NCBI GenBank assembly: GCA_903847415.1
Contig: CAINDR010000018.1
Coordinates: forward strand, 1 to 51,608
DNA length: 51,608 nt
Source of the DNA: Candidatus Falkowiibacteriota bacterium
Lineage (GTDB): Bacteria; Patescibacteriota; Patescibacteriia; Patescibacteriales; UBA12465
Direction: 5' to 3'
Part shown: piece by piece, positions 22,609 to 31,735 of the stretch
Position numbering within the stretch: the stretch's first letter is position 1
Layout of the letters: each line of letters begins with the position of its first letter
The notes under the pieces: model-generated
Told to the model about the DNA's origin: nothing
What the model saw: the letters and a program-made list of their open reading frames with translations, nothing else
Database searches by the model: none
Position numbers and translations under genes: made by a program

Positions 22609-23760
22609 ATGAAAAATAACAAAAAACCAAAAATTGGAATTGACGCTCGCTTCTATGGCCCAAGTGGTAAGGGTTTGGGGCGCTATACTCAAGAAATTAC
22701 TGATCGAATTATCGCTCTTGATTCTGAGGCGGATTATATAGTTTTTTTGAGTGAGGATAATTTTGATAGTTTTCAAATTGTTGGAGAAAACTGCAAAAAA
22801 ATAAAAATTAATATTCGTTGGTATTCTTGGCAGGAGCAGTTTATTTTGCCATTCATTTTTTTAAAAGAAAAATTAGATTTGCTTCATTTTACTCATTTTA
22901 ATGTTCCAATTCTTTATAATCGTCCCTTTGTTGTGACTATTCATGATTTAATTCTCACTAAATTTCCATCACTCAAAGCGACGCTTTTGAGTCCGGTGAT
23001 GTACTATCTAAAAAATATTGCCTATCGTTTAGTTATTAATCATGCAATTAAACAATCAAAAGCAGTGATTACGGTTTCTCAATTTACCGCCAACGATATC
23101 ATTCAACAATTTAAAGTTTCCCCTCAGAAAGTAGAAATTACTTACGAAGGAGTTGCTGATTCTTTTTTTGGAAACGATTCTCAGAGTAGCCAGTCTGTTC
23201 TAAAAAAATACGGGATTGAAGGAAAATATTTTTTGTATGTGGGAAACGCTTATCCTCATAAAAATTTAGATGGTTTATTGAAGGTTTTTTTGAATTTTCA
23301 AAAACGACATGCGGAGAAAATTTCTTTGGTTTTAGTTGGCAAGGAAGATTATTTTTATACTCAAATTAAAAAAATCGCCGCGAACCTCAAGGTTGAAAAC
23401 GTTTATTTTCCGGGATACGTTTCAGACCAAGAATTAATTTCTTTTTTTAGTCAGGCTATTTTTTATGTTTTCCCGTCTTTTTATGAGGGTTTTGGTCTTC
23501 CTCCTCTAGAAGCAATGACTCGTGGTTGTCCAGTTTTGAGTTCAAGTCAGGGAAGTCTTCCGGAGATTCTTAGCAGTGCTGCTCATTATTTTAATCCTTA
23601 TTCAAGTGATGATTTTTTGAAAAATCTTGAAGAAATGTATGAAAACGAAGAATTAAGAAGTAGGTTGCGATTAGCTGGCTTTGAAAGAATTAAAATGTTT
23701 AGTTGGCAAAATTGTGCCAAGCAAACTCTTGATATTTATAAAAAATGTTTGATTAATTGA
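22609..23760 (+). CDS. GT4-family glycosyltransferase
   Basis: 383 residues, GT-B fold. N-terminal I-G-I-D-A-R-F-Y-G-P-S-G-K-G-L-G-R-Y (residues 8-25) and V-T-I-H-D-L are typical of mannosyl/rhamnosyl GT4 enzymes. The C-terminal domain has Y-V-G-N-A-Y-P-H-K-N-L-D (about 207-218), V-L-V-G-K-E and the nucleotide-sugar region S-F-Y-E-G-F-G-L-P-P-L-E-A-M (E-x7-E, about 287-300). It is expected to be cytosolic or membrane-associated. It overlaps the DUF4012 gene by 1 base (TGATG), so the two are translationally coupled and may build one surface structure. Confidence 0.9.
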   Translation: MKNNKKPKIGIDARFYGPSGKGLGRYTQEITDRIIALDSEADYIVFLSEDNFDSFQIVGENCKKIKINIRWYSWQEQFILPFIFLKEKLDLLHFTHFNVPILYNRPFVVTIHDLILTKFPSLKATLLSPVMYYLKNIAYRLVINHAIKQSKAVITVSQFTANDIIQQFKVSPQKVEITYEGVADSFFGNDSQSSQSVLKKYGIEGKYFLYVGNAYPHKNLDGLLKVFLNFQKRHAEKISLVLVGKEDYFYTQIKKIAANLKVENVYFPGYVSDQELISFFSQAIFYVFPSFYEGFGLPPLEAMTRGCPVLSSSQGSLPEILSSAAHYFNPYSSDDFLKNLEEMYENEELRSRLRLAGFERIKMFSWQNCAKQTLDIYKKCLIN

Positions 23761-26177
23761 TGTCTAAATCTACTCAAAAAAATAAGAAATTTTCTTTAAA
23801 TATTTCTCTCAATGATATCCAAAAGGATCATTCGCTTTTTGTAATTAATTTAAAAAATAAAAAAACCCCATCCCCAGAAGCCTCTTTGTCTAATTCAACT
23901 TTGAAATCTTCGGCAAAAAATTATTGGCGGGTCAAAAGAGTTGCTGGTTCATTACCTTTTTTCTTTAGACCATTAACCAGGCATCATCACTCTGGGATTT
24001 TTTTAAACAAAAGAGCTGAAGAAGTGAGGGACCGTTTTAGTCAATTTGAAAGAAAATTGTTTAAAAAAACAATTATTGGAAAAATTAGTTCTTTTCTTTT
24101 AGCTTTATTTATTATTTTTATTCCCTTAAAGCTATTAGCTTACTATAAATTGTTTGACCCCTTTGCGCTAAAAGAGCGGGTTAGCGGTAGCTCTCATTTG
24201 GCCCTTCGCGATTTGAGTTCCGCGGCTTCAGCTGCTTCTGAATTTGACCTTAAATTAGCTTCGAATGATTTTGCTGATGCGGCTAACCATTTTTTACAAG
24301 CCGAAGGGGATTTGAAAAATATCGATCAATCGCTATTAAATTTAGTTGCTTTGTCTGGAAGAAAAGATTTGCGTCTTGCCGCTGAAGGGAAAAATTTCTT
24401 GCAAGCTGGTGCTAAGGCATCTTCTTTGGGAAAGCATCTCTCCTTGGCTCTTGATGGCTTATTTTCCAAGGGTGACCCAGAAAAGTCTTTGCAAATTTTT
24501 ATTCAAGAGGGGAATCAAGCGCTCCAAGATTCTAATGATTTAGTGAAAATTATTCAGAAAATTAATCCGGAGTCCTTACCAGAAGAATATCGTCAACAGT
24601 ATTTGGGTGTGGAGAAAAAAATAAACATCTTAAATGAAGCTTTAAGCGAGTTTATTCCCATGGCTAGTCAAATTGGTGATCTTTTTGGGGTGCATCGAGA
24701 TCGGAGATATCTTTTGATTTTTCAAAATAATACGGAAATGAGAGGCGCTGGTGGGTTTATGGGTAGTTATGCTTTGGTCGATTTCAGTGGTGGTAAAGTT
24801 AAAAATTTAGAAATTCCTGGTGGTGGAACTTATGACATGAAGGGTGGGCTGAAGGCTTTTGTGAAATCGCCACAAGCTCTTCGTTTGATTGCTCCTCGTT
24901 GGTATTTTTGGGACGCCAATTGGTTTCCAGATTGGGCTTTATCCGCAGAAAACATTCGTTGGTTCTATGAAAAAAGTGGCGGACCAACAGTAGATGGAGT
25001 GATTGCTTTTACTCCTGATATTATTTCTGGTCTTTTAGCCATTACTGGGCCGATAGATTTGACTAATGAATATGGAGTGATTGTTGATCAAAATAATTTT
25101 TATGAAGTTACTCAACAAATTACTGAAAAAGATAATTTAGTTAAAGATGGGGAGTTGTCTAAAGATGATTTTACCGGATTGAAGTTGTCTTCTGATTTAA
25201 GTAATTCGCCGATTGAAATTAAACAAGACTTGGAGAGGAATGTTGGTAAAAAGCCAAAAAAAATTATCGGTGATTTGACCGCAAAAATTCTAAAAGAATT
25301 ACCAAAAAAGATTGATCGAGCGAATGCTCTTAAGCTGGTTGATCTATTGGAAAAAAGTCTCGCCCAGAAACAGTTAATGTTTAATTTTAGTGATCCTCAG
25401 CTACAAAAAGAAGTAGAAAAATATAATTGGGCTGGCAGACAATTTGAAGGCGATGGCGATTATTTAATGGTGGTAAATTCAAATATTAGTGGTGGTAAGA
25501 GCGATTATCGAATTACTGAGAGAATTGAACAAAGTACGGAAATTCAAGCAGACGGAAAGATCTTGAATACAGTGAGAATCACCAGGAAGCATAATGGTGT
25601 AAAGGGTGAAAAATTATTTGGCATGACTAACGTGAATTGGTTGCGAGTTTATGTTCCTTTGGGTAGTCGTTTAATTTCTTCTTCTGGTTTTGTTTCTCCT
25701 GATCCAGCTTTGTTTAAAAAATCATCAGAAGATTGGGATGAAAGATCAGTTATTAGTCAGGGGGAGGGAATGGCACTAGCCGACGACCAAGGTACAATGA
25801 CATATAATGAAAACAAGAAAACTGTTTTTGCCAATTGGTTAATGGTGGAGCCTGGGGATGAAAAAACTGCTGAATTTAGTTACTATCTTCCTTTTTCAGT
25901 TTCTCCTAGTCGCGATTCTTTGCCAATTTGGCAAAAAAACTTAGAGCGTTTTGTTTTTGGCGAGAAAGATAAATTAGCAAAATATTATTTAATTGTTCAA
26001 AAGCAACCTGGAGGAAAATCTTCGGAATATTATCATCAAATTAATTTGGCGAGTCAACGATTTTCTAGTCTCTGGGTTTACCCAGAACAAAAAGATACGA
26101 GCTCACCGTCACTGAATCAATCAGCGACGCTTGATCGTGATCAAAATTTCGGTTTAATTTTCAAAAGTAATTATTAA
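23760..26177 (+). CDS. DUF4012 surface protein
   Basis: Start ATG 23760 overlaps the previous stop (TGATG); the TTG just upstream is less likely. 805 residues. Basic, Ser-rich cytoplasmic N-terminus (about 1-100), one membrane helix (about 104-124: S-F-L-L-A-L-F-I-I-F-I-P-L), then a helical extracytoplasmic segment. The DUF4012 domain starts near residue 318 with Y-L-L-I-F-Q-N-N-T-E-M-R-G-A-G-G-F-M-G and continues through G-G-G-T-Y-D-M-K-G and W-F-P-D-W. A C-terminal beta-rich region follows. DUF4012 proteins are common in CPR and Gram-positive bacteria next to glycosyltransferases, but their activity is unknown. Confidence 0.87.
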   Translation: MSKSTQKNKKFSLNISLNDIQKDHSLFVINLKNKKTPSPEASLSNSTLKSSAKNYWRVKRVAGSLPFFFRPLTRHHHSGIFLNKRAEEVRDRFSQFERKLFKKTIIGKISSFLLALFIIFIPLKLLAYYKLFDPFALKERVSGSSHLALRDLSSAASAASEFDLKLASNDFADAANHFLQAEGDLKNIDQSLLNLVALSGRKDLRLAAEGKNFLQAGAKASSLGKHLSLALDGLFSKGDPEKSLQIFIQEGNQALQDSNDLVKIIQKINPESLPEEYRQQYLGVEKKINILNEALSEFIPMASQIGDLFGVHRDRRYLLIFQNNTEMRGAGGFMGSYALVDFSGGKVKNLEIPGGGTYDMKGGLKAFVKSPQALRLIAPRWYFWDANWFPDWALSAENIRWFYEKSGGPTVDGVIAFTPDIISGLLAITGPIDLTNEYGVIVDQNNFYEVTQQITEKDNLVKDGELSKDDFTGLKLSSDLSNSPIEIKQDLERNVGKKPKKIIGDLTAKILKELPKKIDRANALKLVDLLEKSLAQKQLMFNFSDPQLQKEVEKYNWAGRQFEGDGDYLMVVNSNISGGKSDYRITERIEQSTEIQADGKILNTVRITRKHNGVKGEKLFGMTNVNWLRVYVPLGSRLISSSGFVSPDPALFKKSSEDWDERSVISQGEGMALADDQGTMTYNENKKTVFANWLMVEPGDEKTAEFSYYLPFSVSPSRDSLPIWQKNLERFVFGEKDKLAKYYLIVQKQPGGKSSEYYHQINLASQRFSSLWVYPEQKDTSSPSLNQSATLDRDQNFGLIFKSNY

Positions 26178-26180
26178 TAT

Positions 26181-28097
26181 ATGCCAAGAAAAAAAATTGA
26201 GCCTCATTTTATCGAACGGCCGATGCCATCTTCAAAAGAGATTCGTGATTTTGAACGGCAAGTTCGAAACGAAGAACGAGGCGAGGAAATAAATGGGCGT
26301 TTATCAGAAATTTATCGAGATCAGAAAGGTCGTTTAGTTGATGTTCGAAAATTAGAACAAAGAGCAAAACGGCAAGTGATTGTGACAATTTTTCGATGGC
26401 TTTTTGGTCTGTCTTTTTTAGGGATAGCAGTTTGGCTTGGTTTACTATTTTTTCCGAAGAATCAAAATAATGAAATAGAATTATTAATGAAAGCCCCAGA
26501 AAAGGTTCGTCTTGGTCAAGAGTTTTCTTATCAAATTATTTATAAAAATAATTCACGAGAAACAATTAGATCTTTAAAATTGGAGTTGGCTTATCCAGAG
26601 AATTTTATTTTTACTAGCGTCGATGTTGCGCCGGTTTCACGTGATAATTATTGGACTTTAGCTGATTTACCAGCCGGAGCTGAGGGAAAATTGGAAATAA
26701 AAGGGATGATTATCAATCAGGAAAATTCTGCCAATATGGTTTATGCGAAGTTGTTATATCAACAAGCAAATTTTTCCAGTGAATTAAAAAAAGAGCTTTC
26801 GTTAGTCACGGTTGTCGACGATTTTGGTTTTCGGGCAGAACTTGATTATCCAAGTGCGGCCCTCTTGGATGGTGAGAATAATTTATTAATTAAATTTTCA
26901 AATCTTAATTTAGCCCTTGTTGATAAATTTCGGATTGATTTTGAGACGCCATCTTCAGTTGCGATTATTGGGCCAACAATCTCAAGTTCAAGTCCTTGGC
27001 AGTTAATAAATCAAAACAACTCTTTTGAGTTATCTGGGTTAAATGCTTCTTCTTCTGATTTTGAGATTCCTTTTGTTTTTAAAATTAAAACTGCTAATCA
27101 AGATCGAGCTGAAATTATAGTTCGCTTCTCTTATTTGGATAAAAATGGCAATCTTTTGAATTTTTTTGAAAAAAGGGCGGGAATCGATATTATTAAAAAT
27201 GATTTAAATTTAGCTTTAATGGTTAATGGTGGCCAAGGTGATCGTTCTGTTAATTTTAATGACACTTTAAATTACTCGGTTTCTTATATGAACAAAGGTG
27301 CTTCTAGTTTGCAAAATATTGCAATTAGTGCCATTGTTGATAGTTCTTTCGTTGATTGGAGTACTTTAGTGGTTAGTTCTGGCGGCAAACTTAAAGATGG
27401 CACAATTACCTGGACTAAGGATGAGGTTCCTTCTTTGGCGGAGATCAAACCAGGACAAGAAGGTGATTTGAATTTTTCCGTTCGTTTAAAGAAATTTGCT
27501 AGTTCTGATCTTGGTAATAATTTTCAAGTAAAAAGTTATGCAAAATTTAATATTAACAATAACACTTCGGACAGTGAATTAAATCGAAGTAATTTAATCA
27601 CCAGTCGTTTAAATAGTGATTTGGTTTTTTCCGAGAAAGTTTTATATTTTGATGAAAACAATTCACCAGTTGGCGAAGGACCTCTTCCGCCAGAAGTTGG
27701 CGAAAAGACACTGGTTAGAGTTTATTGGAATTTAAAAAACACTTTACATGAGTTAGACAAGGCTCGCGTTTCTCTTGATCTCCCTCCAAATACGAGTTTT
27801 GCCGGTTTAACCAAGATTCAAGCTGGAAATATTTATTATGATCAAGCATCGAATCAAGTAGTTTGGGAGATTGGCAGAATTCCTTTATCAGTAACAGAGG
27901 TGAAGGGGGAATTTAGTCTTAGTCTAATTCCAACTCCTAACGATCGTAATAAAATTTTAGTTATTTCCCCTGGCGCCACAGTCAGTGCTATCGATTTAGA
28001 TAATAATGCGGAAATTAAATTAAATAGCTCTCCTAAAACAACTAAATTAGAAGATGATGATATTGCTGCTTTAAGTAATTCTGGAAAAATTCAATAA
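26181..28097 (+). CDS. Membrane-anchored protein with DUF11/CARDB-like beta-sandwich repeats
   Basis: 638 residues. N-terminal charged cytoplasmic segment (E-R-Q-V-R-N-E-E-R-G-E-E), one membrane helix (about residues 70-93) and then a long extracytoplasmic beta-rich region. Repeat units show the style of DUF11/CARDB adhesive domains: F-S-Y-Q-I-I-Y-K-N-N-S (near 115), L-N-Y-S-V-S-Y-M-N-K-G (near 363) and V-R-V-Y-W-N-L-K-N (near 513), each an aromatic/Asn-containing 'tYtItvtNtG'-type strand. The C-terminus is acidic and not anchored. It follows the DUF4012 gene by 3 bp and probably belongs to the same surface system. No enzyme motif is seen. Confidence 0.75.
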   Translation: MPRKKIEPHFIERPMPSSKEIRDFERQVRNEERGEEINGRLSEIYRDQKGRLVDVRKLEQRAKRQVIVTIFRWLFGLSFLGIAVWLGLLFFPKNQNNEIELLMKAPEKVRLGQEFSYQIIYKNNSRETIRSLKLELAYPENFIFTSVDVAPVSRDNYWTLADLPAGAEGKLEIKGMIINQENSANMVYAKLLYQQANFSSELKKELSLVTVVDDFGFRAELDYPSAALLDGENNLLIKFSNLNLALVDKFRIDFETPSSVAIIGPTISSSSPWQLINQNNSFELSGLNASSSDFEIPFVFKIKTANQDRAEIIVRFSYLDKNGNLLNFFEKRAGIDIIKNDLNLALMVNGGQGDRSVNFNDTLNYSVSYMNKGASSLQNIAISAIVDSSFVDWSTLVVSSGGKLKDGTITWTKDEVPSLAEIKPGQEGDLNFSVRLKKFASSDLGNNFQVKSYAKFNINNNTSDSELNRSNLITSRLNSDLVFSEKVLYFDENNSPVGEGPLPPEVGEKTLVRVYWNLKNTLHELDKARVSLDLPPNTSFAGLTKIQAGNIYYDQASNQVVWEIGRIPLSVTEVKGEFSLSLIPTPNDRNKILVISPGATVSAIDLDNNAEIKLNSSPKTTKLEDDDIAALSNSGKIQ

Positions 28098-28102
28098 TAT
28101 TT

Positions 28103-29260
28103 ATGTTTAAATTTAAAACTGATCAAAACTCCAATTTGCGAGTAGGCAAATTGAAAACAAACCATGGCATTTTGCAAACACCCTTTTTTATGCCAGATGC
28201 AACAAGGGGTTTTGTGAAGTTGGCAACCACAAAAGATGTCTTAGAAACGGGGACCGAAGCTTTAGTTGTTAATACTTTTCATCTTTATCTGCAACCGGGA
28301 TTAGATTTAATTAACAAGGCTGGTGGAGTTCATCAATTTATGTCCTCGAAGCAACCACTTCTTTCCGATAGCGGTGGTTTTCAAGTTTTTTCTTTGATTC
28401 ACCGTAGTAGTAAGATGGGAAAAATTGACGACGAAAAGGTGACATTCAAATCGCCACTCGATGGATCTCTCCATGAGTTAACTCCCGAAAAATCAATTCA
28501 AATTCAATTTATTCTTGGCACAGACATGATTGTTTGTCTCGATGATTGTCCACCAAATGAATTTTCCCGTACACAAATGGAAAAATCAGTCGAAAGAACT
28601 TTGGCTTGGGCAAGGCGTTGTAAAAAGGAATACTTAAGACAAATTAAAAAAAGAAAAATAACTGACGCCAAGCGTCCTTTGCTTTTTTCGGTAGTTCAAG
28701 GCGGTAAAGAAATTGATTTGAGACGTTATTGTGCTAGCGAGTTAGCAAAAATTGGCTTTGATGGCTATGGATTTGGTGCTCGCCCAGTTGACGCTGATGG
28801 AAATTTTTTAGCAGAAATTCTTTTTGAAACAGCCCAGTCTATTCCAAAGGAGTCTTTGCGCTTTGCTTTAGGGGTGGGGACTCCAGAAGATATTTATCGT
28901 TGTGCTCTGATGGGCTGGGATATGTTTGATTGTGTTATTCCAACTCGCGAAGGACGTCATGGTCGTTTATTCTTTTTTAAGGATGATTTTAAAATTAAAA
29001 CCCTTCCTGATCTCAAAGGACCGATTGAGCAAGCACCAGATTTTTATGAAGCGATTAATATTGCCAATACTTCTTGGTCTCAAGATTTTTCGCCGATTAA
29101 TCAAAATAGCAAGATACCAGAATTAAGGACTTATTCGAAATCTTTTCTTCATCATCTTTTTCGCCTCAAAGAACCATTAGGACAGAGATTAGCAGCACTG
29201 CATAATCTGGAATTTTTTCAGGACCTTTTGTTGAAGATAAGAGAAAATAAACTAAAGTAG
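28103..29260 (+). CDS. tgt: Queuine/preQ1 tRNA-ribosyltransferase lacking the zinc cysteines
   Basis: 385 residues, normal length. It exchanges guanine-34 of tRNAs (His, Asp, Asn, Tyr) for a queuine precursor. Evidence: T-P-F-F-M-P-D-A-T-R-G near residue 22, D-S-G-G-F-Q-V-F-S (general-acid/base Asp, about 89), V-Q-G-G (about 198), and F-D-C-V-I-P-T-R with the catalytic nucleophile Asp (about 275). The C-terminal zinc site usually reads C-x-C-x2-C...H. Here the aligned residues are Ser, Ile and Leu (S-K-I-P-E-L), although the downstream Y-S-K-S-F-L-H-H-L keeps the His. The insertion-free alignment argues for substitution rather than frameshift. Activity without zinc is uncertain. Confidence 0.88.
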   Translation: MFKFKTDQNSNLRVGKLKTNHGILQTPFFMPDATRGFVKLATTKDVLETGTEALVVNTFHLYLQPGLDLINKAGGVHQFMSSKQPLLSDSGGFQVFSLIHRSSKMGKIDDEKVTFKSPLDGSLHELTPEKSIQIQFILGTDMIVCLDDCPPNEFSRTQMEKSVERTLAWARRCKKEYLRQIKKRKITDAKRPLLFSVVQGGKEIDLRRYCASELAKIGFDGYGFGARPVDADGNFLAEILFETAQSIPKESLRFALGVGTPEDIYRCALMGWDMFDCVIPTREGRHGRLFFFKDDFKIKTLPDLKGPIEQAPDFYEAINIANTSWSQDFSPINQNSKIPELRTYSKSFLHHLFRLKEPLGQRLAALHNLEFFQDLLLKIRENKLK

Positions 29261-29281
29261 TAATCTCTAGCAGATAAGCTC

Positions 29282-29310
29282 TTTTAATTTTATGATTTTT
29301 AGTTTATACT
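29282..29310 (+). promoter_or_regulatory. Possible promoter of pyk
   Basis: A weak TTTTAA at 29282-29287 and TATACT at 29305-29310 with a 17-bp spacer. The -10 is good, the -35 poor, and the leader to the ATG 29375 is about 60 bp. Confidence 0.3.
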
Positions 29311-29374
29311 TGGTTTAGACATCCAAAAAACATGTCTTTTTATTTTGAAGTTATTAATAATTTATCGATATTTT

Positions 29375-30400
29375 ATGTCCACAAAAATTGTTGCCACGAT
29401 TGGCCCTCGTTCTGAGTCGCCAGAAATGATGAATGCTTTGTTGAAAGCAGGAGTTGATGTTGTGAGAGTTAATTTCTCTCATGCCGCTTATGATCAATAT
29501 AAAAACATTAAAGCGCAAATTGATGCTTACAATGAAGCAAACAATGCCAAAGTCGCGATTTTATTAGATCTTCAAGGACCAAGAATCCGGGTCGGAAAGA
29601 TGCCTGATACCGGTTTATTGTTGAAAAAGGGTGAAACTTATCGCTTCTCTTATTCCGAAAAGGCTTATGAAAAGGGAGGAATTATTCCAATTGATAACGC
29701 TGACTTGGCTAAAGATATTAAAAAAGATGAACCTTTGTTTCTTTGCAATGGGGCAATTGAATTGAAAGTGTTAGATGTTAAAAATAAAGTAATTAGCGCT
29801 AAAGTTACTGTCGGAGGTCTTCTTTTGTCTCGCAAAGGAATCAATGTCCCTTATACCAATCTCAAGGGTGGCGGCTTAACTCCTAAGGATATTAAAGATT
29901 TAAAATTTGGCTTAAAAGCCGGAGTTGATTATCTTGGACTGTCTTTTGTTCAAACTGAAGCAGATGTTTTACAATTACGAAAATTAATCGGAAAAAATAA
30001 GGCAAAAATTGTTTCAAAAATTGAAAGAGCAATTGCCTTAAAAAATATTGATAAAATTATTGCGGTTTCTGATGTTATTATGATTGCTCGTGGTGACTTG
30101 GGAATTGAAATTCCAATTGAAGAATTGCCGATTGTTCAAAAGAATTTAGTTCGTCATTCTCATTGGCATGACAAGCCAACAATTTTAGCCACTCAAGTGA
30201 TGATGTCAATGATGACTAATCCAACACCAACTCGCGCTGAAGTGAGTGATATCGCTAATGCTGTTTTTGATGGCGCTGACATGGTGATGCTTTCTGATGA
30301 AACTGCCATGGGTGCTTATCCACTTGAAGCGGTAAAAATTTTGAAAAAGGTGATTGATCGGACAGAGATGAGCATCTATAAGCGTAATGTGGCTGAATAA
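29375..30400 (+). CDS. pyk: Pyruvate kinase, short form without the C-terminal domain
   Basis: Start ATG 29375 ([12 protein letters not shown]) is chosen over the upstream TTG that adds ten untypical residues. 341 residues. The catalytic barrel is intact: R-V-N-F-S-H-A near residue 33, [13 protein letters not shown] (catalytic Lys region, about 219), [20 protein letters not shown] and [10 protein letters not shown]. The protein stops soon after the A domain, so the regulatory C domain of the usual 470-residue enzyme is missing. It would make ATP and pyruvate from PEP without classic allosteric control. eno follows 26 bp later. Confidence 0.93.
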   Translation: MSTKIVATIGPRSESPEMMNALLKAGVDVVRVNFSHAAYDQYKNIKAQIDAYNEANNAKVAILLDLQGPRIRVGKMPDTGLLLKKGETYRFSYSEKAYEKGGIIPIDNADLAKDIKKDEPLFLCNGAIELKVLDVKNKVISAKVTVGGLLLSRKGINVPYTNLKGGGLTPKDIKDLKFGLKAGVDYLGLSFVQTEADVLQLRKLIGKNKAKIVSKIERAIALKNIDKIIAVSDVIMIARGDLGIEIPIEELPIVQKNLVRHSHWHDKPTILATQVMMSMMTNPTPTRAEVSDIANAVFDGADMVMLSDETAMGAYPLEAVKILKKVIDRTEMSIYKRNVAE

Positions 30401-30426
30401 TTTTTTATAAATTTAAGTTTAAGTAT

Positions 30427-31716
30427 ATGAAGATTAAATCAATTAAGGCATGGGAAATTCTTGACTCCCGAGGGAATCCAACGATCGCCGCCGAAGTTTG
30501 TCTTGAAAATAATTTAACTGGTCGCGCTGGTGTGCCTAGCGGGGCTTCCACTGGAAGCTATGAAGCAGTTGAACTTCGTGATGGTGATCAAGGACGCTAC
30601 AATGGCCTTGGAGTTTTAAAGGCAATTAAGAATGTTAACGAAATTATTGCCCCCGCGTTAATTGGTTTTGATGTTTTAGATCAAAGTGGTTTGGATCAAA
30701 AAATGATTGAACTTGATGGCACTGAAAATAAAGCAAAACTTGGTGCAAATGCTATTTTAGCAGTTTCTTTGGCTTGTGCTCGTGCGGCCGCAGCTTCACT
30801 TCATCAACCTTTATATTCTTACCTCAGCAAGTTTAATCCTAATTTTGATGGCAAATTTATTCTTCCAGTACCAATGATGAATGTGTTGAATGGGGGGAAA
30901 CATGCTAATTGGGCCACTGATATTCAGGAATATATGATCCTGCCAATTGGCGCAAAACATATTAATGGTGCTGTCAGAATGTGTTCAGAAATTTATCAAT
31001 CCTTGAAAAAAATTCTGAAAGATCGCGGTTACGGAATTAATATTGGTGATGAAGGTGGTTTTGCTCCCGCAGTAAGTTCTAATGAGGAGACTTTTCATTT
31101 GCTTTCCGAGGCTGTAGTTGCCGCTGGCTACTCTTTGGGTGAAGAAGTCGTTTTTGGTATTGATGCTGCTGCCACTGAATTTTTTGCTGATGGCGTTTAT
31201 AATTTGAAGAAGGAAGGGAAAACTTTGTCTTCTTCGGAGATGATTAGTTTCTACCAAAATTTAGCAGAAAAACATCCAATCGTTTCTTTCGAAGATGTTT
31301 TAGCTGAAGATGATTGGGCTGGTTTCAAGTCTTTTTCCGAAGTCTTCAATAACGAAGTTCAGTTGGTTGGGGATGATTTGTATGTTACCAATGTTACCCG
31401 CCTCAAAAGAGGGATTGAAGAGAAAACTTCCAATTCAATTTTAATTAAATTAAATCAGATCGGAACCTTAACTGAAACTATTGCTGCAATTAATTTGGCT
31501 TTAGCAAGTGGCATGACAGCGGTTATTTCTCATCGCAGTGGTGAAACCGAAGATTCTTTTATTGCTGACTTATCGGTAGCGATGGGAACTGGACAAATTA
31601 AAACGGGGGCTCCTGCACGTAGCGAGAGAACTGCCAAATATAATCGATTATTAGAAATTGAAGCTGAACTTGGTGAAGATGCTTCTTATGCAAATTTTCC
31701 GTTTTCGATTCGTTAG
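30427..31716 (+). CDS. eno: Enolase
   Basis: 429 residues, full length. It interconverts 2-phosphoglycerate and phosphoenolpyruvate. Motifs: [12 protein letters not shown] (residues 9-20), [19 protein letters not shown], metal ligands in G-I-D-A-A-A-T-E-F and [11 protein letters not shown], catalytic Lys in [10 protein letters not shown], and [14 protein letters not shown]. It lies directly downstream of pyk, so consecutive glycolytic steps are co-located. The last residues are conventional. Confidence 0.97.
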   Translation: MKIKSIKAWEILDSRGNPTIAAEVCLENNLTGRAGVPSGASTGSYEAVELRDGDQGRYNGLGVLKAIKNVNEIIAPALIGFDVLDQSGLDQKMIELDGTENKAKLGANAILAVSLACARAAAASLHQPLYSYLSKFNPNFDGKFILPVPMMNVLNGGKHANWATDIQEYMILPIGAKHINGAVRMCSEIYQSLKKILKDRGYGINIGDEGGFAPAVSSNEETFHLLSEAVVAAGYSLGEEVVFGIDAAATEFFADGVYNLKKEGKTLSSSEMISFYQNLAEKHPIVSFEDVLAEDDWAGFKSFSEVFNNEVQLVGDDLYVTNVTRLKRGIEEKTSNSILIKLNQIGTLTETIAAINLALASGMTAVISHRSGETEDSFIADLSVAMGTGQIKTGAPARSERTAKYNRLLEIEAELGEDASYANFPFSIR

Positions 31717-31735
31717 AACTTTTAATTAATAAAAA

